Part shown: in pieces, positions 50,996 to 60,013 of the stretch
Layout of the letters: every line of letters begins with the position of its first letter
Numbering within the stretch: position 1 is the first letter of the stretch
DNA from: Pseudomonadota bacterium
Lineage (GTDB): Bacteria > Pseudomonadota > Gammaproteobacteria > Pseudomonadales > Pseudohongiellaceae
Assembly (NCBI GenBank): GCA_027621405.1
Contig: JAQCBT010000012.1
Coordinates: 49,789 to 113,788 of the forward strand
Reading direction: 5' to 3'
DNA: 64,000 bases
Notes under the pieces: model-generated
The model's database searches: none
What the model was told of the DNA's origin: nothing
What the model saw: only the letters and a program-made list of their open reading frames with translations
Translations under genes and position numbers: made by a program

Positions 50996-51436
50996 ATGAC
51001 CATATCCACCAGCTATTTTCTCTTGTTTTTTATTCTCGGTTTGCTGTTGCCGATTCCCTGGATTATCTGGCTACATCGCTTCGATGACAGACGAGTCACC
51101 CTCGGTATCGGTGTGGGTTTGCTTGTAGCGGCGCTCATCTATATTACATTCGCGCTGTACGAGGGCGATGGCTTCTGGTTGATGGTGGAGTGTGTCGGCG
51201 TGCTTGTTTATGGCCTGTGCGTCTGGTTGGCACTGCAGAATTCGATGATCTGGCTGGCCGTGGGCTGGGGCTTGCATCCGGTCTGGGATGCTGCCCTGCA
51301 TTGGCTCGGACCGGGCGCGCATATTGTTCCACCCTGGTACGCCATCGCCTGCCTGTCCTTCGACCTCACAGTTGCCGTATATGTTGTCCTGCGCGCAAAC
51401 CAGTCGAAGAACCGCACACTTGTGGAATCAGAATAG
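50996..51436 (+). CDS. DUF6010-like membrane protein
   Basis: A 146-residue protein with about five hydrophobic helices. GWGLHPVWDAALHW and HIVPPWYAIACLSFDLTVAVYV resemble DUF6010, an uncharacterised membrane family. The call is tentative. It is convergent with the WYL regulator, 15 bases between the stops. Confidence 0.6.
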   Translation: MTISTSYFLLFFILGLLLPIPWIIWLHRFDDRRVTLGIGVGLLVAALIYITFALYEGDGFWLMVECVGVLVYGLCVWLALQNSMIWLAVGWGLHPVWDAALHWLGPGAHIVPPWYAIACLSFDLTVAVYVVLRANQSKNRTLVESE

Positions 51437-51451
51437 CAGTAGCCGACTTGC

Positions 51452-52129
51452 TCAGAGTGTTTGCGCGAGGTAGGCCTTCAGGGTCTTGCCCTTTTCATCC
51501 TTGAAGTACTCTTCGGTCGATGCAAAGTTGCGGATGCGATCGAGCCGGAAATTACGGAAGTCCCGTCTCGATTCACACCAGCCAGTGACCAGCCACACTG
51601 GTCCGAAAAAACCCATCGATAGAGGACGGATGGTGCGTTGACTCACCTTGTTCTTGAGATCCCTGTACTGGAAGGAAATCTTGCGACGATTTCGGATACA
51701 CTCGCGAATCTCCGAGAAATCTGCTTCCCAGGGAATCTTGCGATGGCTCTCTTCGGAATACGTCGTGAGCTGCTCCATGTCCCGCAACAGAGAGTCTGAA
51801 AGCACGGCCTGAATTTTCTCCAGCGCGCTTCGTGCCTTGCCAGAAAATTTCTCGTCGGTCCAGTTGCACACCATGTTGATGCCAAGCGCGATGGCTTCCA
51901 GCTCATCGGCATCAAACATCACCGGTGGCAGATGGTATTTCTTGTCGATGACATAACCGACTCCCGCTTCACCGTAAATAGGAACCCCTGAGTTCATCAG
52001 GTCCTGAATGTCGCGGTAGACCGTACGCTGACAGATATCGAAATCATCGGCGATCTTCTGCGCGGTTACGGCGTGGCGCATGCGCCGCAGGTAGTGGACG
52101 ATCTTGATCAGGCGGTCGGCTCTTCGCAT
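51452..52129 (-). CDS. YafY-type transcriptional regulator with HTH and WYL domains
   Basis: A 225-residue regulator. The N-terminal HTH_11/DeoR-like helix-turn-helix (RADRLIKIVHYLR; TAQKIADDFDICQRTVYRDI) is followed by a WYL ligand-sensing domain (about 135-215) with RKISFQYRD and VWLVTGWCESR. Divergent by 126 bases from a VOC protein, a pairing seen in many proteobacteria, so it probably controls that gene. Confidence 0.9.
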   Translation of the reverse strand: MRRADRLIKIVHYLRRMRHAVTAQKIADDFDICQRTVYRDIQDLMNSGVPIYGEAGVGYVIDKKYHLPPVMFDADELEAIALGINMVCNWTDEKFSGKARSALEKIQAVLSDSLLRDMEQLTTYSEESHRKIPWEADFSEIRECIRNRRKISFQYRDLKNKVSQRTIRPLSMGFFGPVWLVTGWCESRRDFRNFRLDRIRNFASTEEYFKDEKGKTLKAYLAQTL

Positions 52130-52254
52130 GGCGTGGGATCCTCGGTATTCGAAAGATTATAGGCTACTGCAAGTCTACTGACACCATGCTGTCAGCAGCC
52201 TGTCGGTATAGTGGCAAGCTCGACAAACACGCAATTACCACAGAGGAAAACACA

Positions 52255-52638
52255 ATGATCGGATACGTAACCCTCGGTACCAATGACCTGGCGCGCGCCG
52301 CCGCCTACTTCGATGAACTGTTCGGCTCCATCGGCATTGGCCGTTTCATGGAAGAAGAAAACTATTTCATCGCCTGGGCGCCTGCGCCCGACGCGCCTTC
52401 CGTCGCCATCAGCAATCCTTTTAACAAGCAAGCTGCCACAGTGGGCAACGGCACCATGGTTGCCCTGTTCATGGACTCCCGCGAGAAAGTAGATGCCTTC
52501 CACAAGAAGGCGCTGGAGCTGGGTGGAACCAATGAGGGTGATCCGGGATTCCGACCGGCAGAAAACGAATCAGGTTTTTATACGGGCTACTTTCGTGACC
52601 TGGATGGCAATAAATTTAATGCCTTCTGCATGGTTTAA
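52255..52638 (+). CDS. VOC family protein (glyoxalase/bleomycin-resistance fold)
   Basis: A 127-residue single-domain VOC protein with IGYVTLGTNDLARAAAYFD at the N-terminus and the closing segment GYFRDLDGNKFNAFC. It probably binds a metal and small ligands; no substrate is predictable. ATG 52255 has AGAGGAAAA upstream. It is divergent from the WYL regulator and ends at a terminator. Confidence 0.88.
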   Translation: MIGYVTLGTNDLARAAAYFDELFGSIGIGRFMEEENYFIAWAPAPDAPSVAISNPFNKQAATVGNGTMVALFMDSREKVDAFHKKALELGGTNEGDPGFRPAENESGFYTGYFRDLDGNKFNAFCMV

Positions 52639-53085
52639 GCAGGAAGTTAGACCTTGATCGATACGCTACCCCTGAAAGCGGGTATTGGAAAACGAAGGGC
52701 ATCCCCTGTTCTTCGTTTTCATTTTTTGATTGCTTTCCTTACACTTCGTTTCACCGTGCGAATGCAACTTGTACCTTGAGCGATGAATGACGAGACTGTC
52801 CATAACGGCACCTGCATGAGTGAAACCATCCGCTTATCCCTTGTTGGTGAGCTACGCTTCGTCTCGGACAGCGTGTGTGAGTTCTATAGGCTGTTACACA
52901 GCGTGACTGCAGTGAACCTGCGCTATCCTGCCTTAAACGATGCAGTTAGCGCGAACTAACGCCAGAATGCTATCGGCTGCCGGCTGGTGATACCACGCTA
53001 CAGATTAGGGGTACTCACTTTGCAGTCGCATGCGATGCCGAGTGTCGATGTTTGTAAGCTGATTCCTGATCTGGAGATTCTGTAG
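52639..53085. other. Gap between the VOC gene and the next protein
   Basis: 447 bases. Apart from the terminator at 52688, it holds one open frame of 58 codons (52783-52959, ATG; a second ATG at 52816) with no recognisable similarity and a poor Shine-Dalgarno. I do not call it. The rest shows nothing. Confidence 0.45.
52688..52727 (+). terminator. Rho-independent terminator of the VOC gene
   Basis: GAAAACGAAG pairs with CTTCGTTTTC across a 13-base loop, followed by a run of six T. It lies 50 bases past the VOC stop codon. Confidence 0.75.
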
Positions 53086-53511
53086 TTGAATACAGTCAAT
53101 AATTCCCGGCGCAAGCGATGGCTGGCCGCTGGCTTCTTCCTCGCCATATTGCTATTGACGATAGGCCCATTGACCTTGCTGCGCTCTCCTGCACCTGCCG
53201 GTTATGTGAATGGCATAGCGGTCTGTGAACCTGAGTACAATCCGGGTCCGGCTGGCATTGCACAGGCTGAAAAGAACGAAAGCTATCTGGAAGAATCCGA
53301 TAGCTTAATACAACTTCTGGCTAATTCAGATGATTCGGATGTCAGCATCTTTAACAGCATGGGCGGTTTGCTGACCTATGACCTGAACCTCTCCCGCTTC
53401 TGGATGGATGCTATTGTCGAATTTGGTGAGCAGGGCGCCGTATCGGCAACAGTGGCCGAAGCGAGAAGGCGTTCGAGTGATCCTTCTTACCAGCCTTGTG
53501 CGATTCGTTGA
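53086..53511 (+). CDS. Exported or anchored protein of unknown function
   Basis: I do not recognise this 141-residue protein. An N-terminal hydrophobic segment (about 12-32, WLAAGFFLAILLLTIGPLTL) acts as signal or anchor. The remainder is acidic, with two cysteines (about 47 and 138). The start is TTG 53086, with GGAG 10 bases upstream. It is followed 113 bases later by a cyclase gene. Confidence 0.55.
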   Translation: MNTVNNSRRKRWLAAGFFLAILLLTIGPLTLLRSPAPAGYVNGIAVCEPEYNPGPAGIAQAEKNESYLEESDSLIQLLANSDDSDVSIFNSMGGLLTYDLNLSRFWMDAIVEFGEQGAVSATVAEARRRSSDPSYQPCAIR

Positions 53512-53624
53512 CGCGTAAATTGTTACACTCCGATGGCCACCGGCGCTTTATCACTACCCCGATTAATCCTGTATAGTTTCCCTGCCGCAACCGGCATTCC
53601 CTACTCAATGATCGAGGAGTCGTC

Positions 53625-54653
53625 ATGGCAACAAGAATCAAAACAACGTCATTCAGCGGGATCGTTTCAGTGGCACTCCTGCTGGTCTCTGCACAGGCTA
53701 TTTATGCGCAGGGCCCCGGTCCCATGCAGACCAATGAGGATTTCCAGCGTGCCATGGAGGAACTCTCAAACTGGGGGCGCTGGGGACCCGAAGATGAACT
53801 GGGTCAGGCAAACTTCATCACGGCTGAGAAGCGTTTGCAGGCAGCAGCCCTGGTGTCGGAAGGCATCACGGTGTCACTGGCCCATGATGTGGTGCAGGCA
53901 GACGAGATTGAATCTCCTGATACTTCGGCCATTTTAAAGCGGGAAGTCCTGCGGGTAAGTCCCACCGGTGCCTCCGATAGCTATGAATACACCGGCAGCT
54001 ACCACGGCACTATCCACAGTCACCTGGACTCCCTGGATTGCCACATCATGTATGAGGGCAGCGGCTACAACGGGGTCACCTGGGAAGAAGTGGAAGCCGC
54101 GGATGGTTGTCCACGAGGAAGCATCCATGCCCACCGCAACGGCATCGTGACTCGCGGCATCCTGTTTGACGCCACATTGCTCCCCGGCATGGACCCGGAC
54201 GGCAACGGTTGGGTGGAACCAGGGACGGCCATTACCTATGCCGACCTGGTCGCTCTCGAAGAAATACAGGGTGTCACCGTTGAACCCGGTGATGTAATTT
54301 TACTGCACACCGGTCGCTGGACTCGCCGCGCAGCGCTGGGTCCCTGGCCTACCTCGGAAGGTGTCGCCGGCTACCACGCCAATGTTGCCTGGTTTCTCAA
54401 GGAGCGCGGCGTGGCCATGATCGGTCACGACATGTGGAATGATGCAACCCCCAGTGGGGTAGGCGACGTCTTTCTTCCCCTGCACAGCCTCGCCCTGGTG
54501 TCGCTTGGAGTCTCCATCTTCGATAATCTGGACTTCGCCGATGTGGCTCGAGTTGCGAAAGAGCTGGGTCGCTATGAATTCATGATCATGGCCTCTCCGC
54601 TGCGTATCGAGAAAGGCATGGGCTCACCACTTAATCCGCTTGCCCTGTTCTAG
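53625..54653 (+). CDS. Cyclase family protein (kynurenine-formamidase-like), exported
   Basis: A 342-residue protein. The signal peptide ends at about residue 29 (QAIYA). The cyclase/KynB-like metal site is in GTIHSHLDSLDCH, with DVILLHTGRW and GHDMWNDA later. These enzymes hydrolyse cyclic or formylated substrates; the substrate here is unknown. CGAGGAGTCGTC precedes the ATG. The next gene, an SDR, starts 9 bases after its stop. Confidence 0.87.
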   Translation: MATRIKTTSFSGIVSVALLLVSAQAIYAQGPGPMQTNEDFQRAMEELSNWGRWGPEDELGQANFITAEKRLQAAALVSEGITVSLAHDVVQADEIESPDTSAILKREVLRVSPTGASDSYEYTGSYHGTIHSHLDSLDCHIMYEGSGYNGVTWEEVEAADGCPRGSIHAHRNGIVTRGILFDATLLPGMDPDGNGWVEPGTAITYADLVALEEIQGVTVEPGDVILLHTGRWTRRAALGPWPTSEGVAGYHANVAWFLKERGVAMIGHDMWNDATPSGVGDVFLPLHSLALVSLGVSIFDNLDFADVARVAKELGRYEFMIMASPLRIEKGMGSPLNPLALF

Positions 54654-54661
54654 GAGTTCTC

Positions 54662-55411
54662 TTGTCGCAAAAATCAGTACTCATAACAGGCAGCAGTCGT
54701 GGCATTGGTGCCGCCACCGCGCGCCTGTTTGCGCGACATGGATACAGTGTCTGCATAAACTATCGAAACAATCGCGAAGCCGCGGAAAACATCGCTGAAG
54801 AAGTGAAGGCCGCTGGCGTTGACTGTATAGCGGTTCAGGCGGATGTTTCACAGGAAGCCGATGTGTTGCGCCTGTTTGAGTCATTCGATAAAGAGATGGG
54901 CGCATTGAATGTGCTCATCAACAATGCGGGCATCCTATTGCCCCAGAGCAGGTTGTCCGGCATCACTGCCGAGCGGCTGAATAAACTTCTCGTCACCAAT
55001 GTCACCAGTTGTTTTCTCTGTAGTCGGGAAGCGGTGCGTCGCATGTCGACGAAAGAGGGAGGGTTGGGAGGCAGCATCGTTAACGTCTCCTCCATCGCTG
55101 CAACCCTGGGCGCACCCAATGAATATACGGACTACGCTGCCACCAAGGGTGCCATGGATACCTTTACCAGAGGGTTGGCCCTGGAGGTTGCCGGTGAAGG
55201 CATCAGGGTGAACGCGGTGCGTCCGGGAATCATCGAAACCAGCATTCATGCCGATGGTGGTGAGCCAGGTCGGCCTGCGCGGCTGGCTCCCCTGATTCCC
55301 ATGCAGCGCAGCGGCCAGCCCGAGGAGGTTGCCGAGGCAATCTATTGGCTGGCTTCAGAGAGGTCGTCCTATGTCACGGGCACTTTCATAGATATTACCG
55401 GTGGTCGTTAA
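54662..55411 (+). CDS. SDR family oxidoreductase
   Basis: A 249-residue classical short-chain dehydrogenase. The cofactor loop is TGSSRGIG (TGxxxGIG), with NNAG, the catalytic Ser in VNVSSIAAT and YxxxK in YTDYAATKGAMD. The C-terminus YVTGTFIDITGG is typical. The start is TTG 54662 with AGGAG 7 bases upstream. It is in an operon with the cyclase. Confidence 0.92.
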   Translation: MSQKSVLITGSSRGIGAATARLFARHGYSVCINYRNNREAAENIAEEVKAAGVDCIAVQADVSQEADVLRLFESFDKEMGALNVLINNAGILLPQSRLSGITAERLNKLLVTNVTSCFLCSREAVRRMSTKEGGLGGSIVNVSSIAATLGAPNEYTDYAATKGAMDTFTRGLALEVAGEGIRVNAVRPGIIETSIHADGGEPGRPARLAPLIPMQRSGQPEEVAEAIYWLASERSSYVTGTFIDITGGR

Positions 55412-55788
55412 CAGATCTGACAGGAAGTAGTCATGCGAGTCGTCAAAGCTGAAACCAGGAGACACTGATAACTTGGTAACATAAGCGATGAATCCATCCT
55501 CACTGGCAATGTTCAGTTGCGAAGATATCAGTGTCCCCGGAGCTGCTTGCCAGATGAGTGAATCATGTCCAAAGGCCAAGGACCAAGGATTGAAATTTCA
55601 GGATTCTTGATCGACATCAGGATTGGGGATAGCGTTTATACCACCTATACTCACACAAAATAGTGTCTCTACCCGAAACGCACACGCTCGAAGCCATGAG
55701 GGCTTACGGTAAGCAAGCGACTGGAGAGAAGTATCTGATCAATCCGTCGATGTAGCTCAGCGAATTCAACCATCAAGGGCACGGCTAA
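55412..55788. other. Gap upstream of the Tat FAD oxidoreductase
   Basis: 377 bases with no gene. It contains repeat family B copy 1 (55458-55539). A minus-strand open frame (55355-55579) reads through the repeat and the SDR end and is not believable. No promoter stands out. Confidence 0.5.
55458..55539. repeat. Intergenic inverted repeat, family B copy 1
   Basis: GACACTGATA (55461-55470) is complementary to TATCAGTGTC (55526-55535), with about 55 bases between. The block AACTTGGTAAC next to the left end is shared with the copy at 57781-57857. Confidence 0.65.
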
Positions 55789-57720
55789 ATGAAAAAGACG
55801 AAGATTCCCCAGATTACGCGCCGAGACTTTCTCAACGGCTGTGCCATTAGTGTTGTAGCAGGTAGTGGCCTGTCGCCGCTACAGCTGATGGCACAGGACC
55901 AGTCGGGTGCACCAGTGTTGCCCCCTGACTATTATCCGCCGACGCGCCAGGGCCTGCGCGGTAGTCATGAAGGTTCGTTTGAGTTTGGCCACGCCATGCG
56001 CGATGGCCAGACCTGGCGTTCTGTGGAAGCCGGAGACGGTCACTATGACCTGGTTGTTGTTGGGGGCGGTATCAGCGGCCTGGCGGCCGCATACTTCTAT
56101 CGCAAACAACATGGCCAGCGATCACGAATCCTGATTCTCGACAATCATGATGACTTTGGTGGTCACGCCAAGCGCAATGAATTCTGGTATGAAGGACGCA
56201 TGTTCCTGGTTAACGGCGGCACCCTGAATGTGGAAGCGCCTTCCCAATACAGCACGATAGCCGCTGGTTTGCTCTGGGAATTGGGTATCGACCGGGGGCG
56301 CTATTTCGAAAAAAATCGTGACATGTTTTCCTTTTACCGCGACATGGGTCTAAAAGACGGCCGCTTTTTTGATCGCGAATCTTTTGGCCAAGACAAGCTG
56401 GTTGTTGGATACAGCAATATGCCTATCGCTGAGGCAATCGCGCAAAGTCCCCTCAATGACCAGGCGCAACAGGATGTAATTCGCCTTTATGAATCTAAGG
56501 AGAATTACTTCCCCGGTCTGGGAGCTGACGAAACCCGGCAGCGCCTGATGCAAATGAGCTACAAGGACTATTTGCTGAATGTAGTAAAGGTGCATGCCGA
56601 TGTGGTAAAGCTGTTTCACTCGTCATACTACGGGTCGTTTGTAGTGAGCCCGGATGCAATCCCTGCGATCTATTATCGTGATGAAGGCTTTCCTGGATTT
56701 GCCGGCCTCAATCTGGAAGACCTGGCACCAGAAGTATTGGTTAACGAACCGGGTGGCGTCCACGGGAGAGAAAATCTAGAGCGCGCCAGCAGTGGTGATC
56801 CAGACATGTATTTCCCGGATGGCAACGCCACCATCACGCGTCTTCTGGTGCGTTCACTGATTGCAGGAGCTGTCACTGGTATTGATATGGAAGACATCGT
56901 GACCGCTGCAGTTGACTATAGCCAACTGGATCGCAGCGATCGGAACTGCCGGATTCGCCTCAATAGCACAGTCGCCAATGTGCAGCACCAGGGTGACGAT
57001 CAGGTACTCACTCAGTATATTAATAACGGGCAGGCTTATACCGTCACCAGCGATGCTGTGGTCATGGCCTGCTGGAACACGGTAATCCCATACATATGCC
57101 CCGAGTTGCCTGCGACGCAGAAGGAAGCCCTGAGCTATGGAATCAAATCCCCGCTGGTGTATGGTGGTGCCTTGCTGCGCAACTGGCAGGCATTTGTCGA
57201 CACAGGCATCTCACGCGTAAGTGCACCCACCAGTTTCTACTCCAGTCTTGGCCTTCAGGCTTCGGTTACCATGGGTGATTATCAGGCGCCCAGGAATCCC
57301 GAGGAGCCCATCGTGATGCGCTTCTCTGCCTACTTCGACGCGCCGGGCCAGAACCTCTCCCGACGTGATCAACACCTGCTGGGTCGTAACATGATGCTCA
57401 ACACCTCGTTCGATTCCTTTGAGGAAAAGCTGCGAGACCAGATGATGCGGGTGCTTGGTCCAGCGGGTTTCGATGACGAACGCGATATAGTGGGGCTGAC
57501 CGTGAATCGCTGGCCCCACGGTTACAGCTATTCCTACAATCCGCTTCATGACCCGGATGAGTGGGCCTATACAGCCACAGACGAACGTCCCTGCGTGGTA
57601 GGGCGACAGCGCCATGGCCGCATTGCGATTGCCAACGCGGATGCGGCGGCAAGCCCACACACTGATGCGTCAATCAATGAAGCCTATCGGGCTGTAAACG
57701 AATTGCTGAGCAATAGGTAG
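55789..57720 (+). CDS. Tat-exported FAD-dependent oxidoreductase (spermidine-dehydrogenase-like)
   Basis: A 643-residue flavoprotein. The twin-arginine signal TRRDFLNGCAISVVAG is at about 10-25. The FAD Rossmann motif VVVGGGISGLAAAYFYRKQ starts at about residue 88, and NHDDFGGHAKRNEF follows. NAD(P)-binding/SpdH-like features run to the C-terminus (HGYSYSYNPLHDP; RIAIANADAAASPHTD). Related bacterial proteins oxidise polyamines or other amines, but the substrate is not assured. Repeats of family B lie on both sides of the gene, which may be transferred DNA. Confidence 0.82.
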   Translation: MKKTKIPQITRRDFLNGCAISVVAGSGLSPLQLMAQDQSGAPVLPPDYYPPTRQGLRGSHEGSFEFGHAMRDGQTWRSVEAGDGHYDLVVVGGGISGLAAAYFYRKQHGQRSRILILDNHDDFGGHAKRNEFWYEGRMFLVNGGTLNVEAPSQYSTIAAGLLWELGIDRGRYFEKNRDMFSFYRDMGLKDGRFFDRESFGQDKLVVGYSNMPIAEAIAQSPLNDQAQQDVIRLYESKENYFPGLGADETRQRLMQMSYKDYLLNVVKVHADVVKLFHSSYYGSFVVSPDAIPAIYYRDEGFPGFAGLNLEDLAPEVLVNEPGGVHGRENLERASSGDPDMYFPDGNATITRLLVRSLIAGAVTGIDMEDIVTAAVDYSQLDRSDRNCRIRLNSTVANVQHQGDDQVLTQYINNGQAYTVTSDAVVMACWNTVIPYICPELPATQKEALSYGIKSPLVYGGALLRNWQAFVDTGISRVSAPTSFYSSLGLQASVTMGDYQAPRNPEEPIVMRFSAYFDAPGQNLSRRDQHLLGRNMMLNTSFDSFEEKLRDQMMRVLGPAGFDDERDIVGLTVNRWPHGYSYSYNPLHDPDEWAYTATDERPCVVGRQRHGRIAIANADAAASPHTDASINEAYRAVNELLSNR

Positions 57721-57857
57721 GGACACTCACAACTTAACAACTTAATGACTGAGAAACAAAGTTGTTTCATTAAATTGATAGGGGCACTAACAACTTGGTA
57801 ACTTAGCGAGGTTCTCTGATTCAGTTTTCATAAGTTAGCATGTAATCAGTGTCCCCG
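57721..57857. repeat. Intergenic inverted repeats, family B copy 2 and a partial copy
   Basis: The full copy starts GGGGCACT at 57781, continues ACAACTTGGTAAC and ends AGTGTCCCC at 57848-57856, nearly complementary to its start. A partial copy (GGACACTCACAACTT) begins immediately after the stop codon at 57721 and leads into a hairpin, TTAATG/CATTAA with AAACAA/TTGTTT (57742-57773). Confidence 0.65.
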
Positions 57858-57963
57858 TTTCTGCCACTACGTCAACGTGGAGCGTGATGTGCACGAAGAA
57901 GAGTATATCTTCCTCTTGCCGATAACCCGGAGTAGTTCAGTTCAACATTGGCAAGCTAGGGCT

Positions 57964-58995
57964 ATGACATTCACCAGACTCTTTTCCAGATTCTTCCTGA
58001 TCACTGCAATCTTCGTCTACCCGATACCGCTCTCGGCCCAGGAACGTGACTTCGATGCCTGGCTGGCCGAGCTCAGACAGGAGGCGCTGGATCGTGGCAT
58101 CAGCGCGGAATCGGTGGAACTGGCATTCTCCGAGATAACCCCGCCGGTACAACGCATCATCAGCAGTGACCGCTCCCAACCCGAGCGGGTGCAGACTTAC
58201 GCCGAGTATCTAGGCGCCAGGGTCAGCGACTGGAAGATAGAGAACGGCAGGAAGCGCATGATTGAACATGCAGACCTTCTCAAGGAAGTAGGGGAGCAGT
58301 ATGGTGTGCAGCCGCGCTTCATCGTGGCCTTCTGGGGGATGGAAACCAACTTTGGGACCTACCCGATACCGGAGCCCCTGTTCAATGTGCTGGCTACCTT
58401 GTCTTTCGATAATCGCCGCGCCTCATTCTTCCGCGCCCAATTCTTTGCTGCATTGGAGATGTTAGAAAGCGGCTTTCCTCCTTATGAACAGATGAAGAGT
58501 TCCTGGGCGGGTGCCATGGGCCAGTCCCAGTTCATTCCCGAGAGCTACCTGCAATATGCCGTGGACCATGACGGCGATGGCAATCGCGATATCTGGAATT
58601 CCGAGGCAGACGTGTTTGCTTCCATTGCCAACTATATCAAGGCCCGTGGCTGGAGCGATGACCTGACCTGGGGACGACCGGTCGTACTGCCACCCGGGGG
58701 TGAATCGCGATTGCGTGAGAATGAATCGGCAACCATGACTGCGCCGGGTAACTGTAGCCGCTACAGTAGCCTTGGTGTGTGGCGCGACCTGCAACAGTGG
58801 CAGGCCCTGGGAGTGCGGCAGGCCGATGGCAGTGACCTGCCAGGCCGTTCCATTCCCGCAGCGCTGGTCTATGGCGATGCCGGCGACGATGAAGCCTATC
58901 TCGTGTATGGAAACTTCTGCGGCATCATGGCCTACAACCCGGCCTTGAAATATGCCCTGTCCATTGGTTTATTATCAGACCTGATTGTTCCTTGA
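57964..58995 (+). CDS. Lytic murein transglycosylase, MltB family
   Basis: A 343-residue periplasmic enzyme that cleaves the glycan strand of peptidoglycan with 1,6-anhydromuramic acid formation. The signal peptide ends at about residue 23 (IPLSAQ). Catalytic Glu is in FWGMETNFGTYP. SSWAGAMGQSQFIPESY and ANYIKARGW are SLT_2 signatures. No lipobox, so it is soluble like SltB/MltB variants. I chose ATG 57964, which begins the signal peptide; the open frame starts at 57877. Confidence 0.9.
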   Translation: MTFTRLFSRFFLITAIFVYPIPLSAQERDFDAWLAELRQEALDRGISAESVELAFSEITPPVQRIISSDRSQPERVQTYAEYLGARVSDWKIENGRKRMIEHADLLKEVGEQYGVQPRFIVAFWGMETNFGTYPIPEPLFNVLATLSFDNRRASFFRAQFFAALEMLESGFPPYEQMKSSWAGAMGQSQFIPESYLQYAVDHDGDGNRDIWNSEADVFASIANYIKARGWSDDLTWGRPVVLPPGGESRLRENESATMTAPGNCSRYSSLGVWRDLQQWQALGVRQADGSDLPGRSIPAALVYGDAGDDEAYLVYGNFCGIMAYNPALKYALSIGLLSDLIVP

Positions 58996-59044
58996 GTCGA
59001 ACGATCTCCAATCAACAGCGGGAGTCAGCTCCCGGGGTATTCGG

Positions 59045-59569
59045 ATGAGACGTTCAGTCCTTGCTTTTCTGTTGGCATCCCTGTGCAGCGGTCCCCTGTC
59101 AGCCGAGGTGCAGCACGTCGCGAACACCGGGTTCATCGTCGAGAACAGGATCCAGGTGAGCGATGACGTCGCCACTACCTGGCAGACTTTCGTCGAGGAA
59201 GTGGACAACTGGTGGCCAAAGGATCATAGCTGGTGGCTCGATCAGGGTACGTTCTCCATCGAGCCTCGTGCCGGAGGCTGCTTTTGTGAAATGGCCAGCG
59301 ACGGTCGTTCGGCGGAACACATGCGCATCTCCTTCGTCGATCCACAGAAGATGATGACTATGACTGGAGGGCTGGGCCCCTTGCAGGGCATGGGGATGTT
59401 CGGTGCGCTGACCTTTGTTTTTACCGAAAATGAAAATGGTACTGAAGTGGTCATGACTTACCGGGTGAATGGTATTAACCCGGATGGCTTCGCCGAACTG
59501 GCACCCATAGTGGACATGGTGCAAGGATTGCAGATCGGTGGCCTCAAAACCTTTCTCGAGGCTAACTAG
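59045..59569 (+). CDS. Exported SRPBCC family protein
   Basis: A 174-residue protein with a signal peptide (about 1-20, ending GPLSA) and a Bet v 1-like SRPBCC domain: DDVATTWQTFVEEVDNWWPKDHSWW, GGCFCEM and LTFVFTENENGTEVVMTYRV. Members of this type resemble Aha1/ATPase-activator-like lipid-binding folds. Function is unknown. The start at 59045 begins the signal peptide. The next gene follows 5 bases after its stop. Confidence 0.8.
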   Translation: MRRSVLAFLLASLCSGPLSAEVQHVANTGFIVENRIQVSDDVATTWQTFVEEVDNWWPKDHSWWLDQGTFSIEPRAGGCFCEMASDGRSAEHMRISFVDPQKMMTMTGGLGPLQGMGMFGALTFVFTENENGTEVVMTYRVNGINPDGFAELAPIVDMVQGLQIGGLKTFLEAN

Positions 59570-59574
59570 TCAGC

Positions 59575-59931
59575 ATGCAACTGGATAGGGACAAGCTCAT
59601 CAAGTGGGGCAGCATCCTGCTCCTTATCGCCGTGCTGCCATTCGCCATGGAACTGATCCTGGTGATCGATGTGTTCGGGCTGGAGTTTGCGGCATCTTTC
59701 GCCTTTCTCTATCTTGGCATGATGAGAGATCGTCTGCTGTTACGTTGGTACAGCTTTAAACAGGAATGCACATCTTGCATGCTGTTTGTAGCAACTCTCT
59801 ATCTGTTTCAACCACGAACTGTTATCTCGCACTCACTCGCCAGCAGTTTGCTGATCGCGTTGACCTGTTCTGCATTGATGGCTATTGCCATCTGGATACC
59901 GGCGATTTATCTCAGTACCGGGTTTTCCTGA
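59575..59931 (+). CDS. Small membrane protein of unknown function
   Basis: A 118-residue protein with three or four hydrophobic helices (about 11-31, 35-50, 68-78 and 90-113). I do not recognise it. It begins 5 bases after the SRPBCC gene and ends at a terminator. Confidence 0.7.
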   Translation: MQLDRDKLIKWGSILLLIAVLPFAMELILVIDVFGLEFAASFAFLYLGMMRDRLLLRWYSFKQECTSCMLFVATLYLFQPRTVISHSLASSLLIALTCSALMAIAIWIPAIYLSTGFS

Positions 59932-59958
59932 TAATTTTCTGAGAGGCTTTTCCCTGAC

Positions 59959-59987
59959 AAAAAAGCGGCCCGTTGGGCCGCTTTTTA
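59959..59987. terminator. Bidirectional rho-independent terminator
   Basis: AAAAAGCGGCC pairs with GGCCGCTTTTT around CGTTG. It lies between the stops of two convergent genes. Confidence 0.88.
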
Positions 59988-60013
59988 ATCTCGTTCTGAA
60001 GGCTGGTTAGGGG

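Noticed and set aside
52783..52959. Open frame of 58 codons after the VOC gene
   Set aside because: Poor ribosome binding site and no similarity; could be real but cannot be supported.
55355..55579. Minus-strand open frame of 74 codons
   Set aside because: It runs through the repeat of family B and the end of the SDR gene and has no recognisable content.
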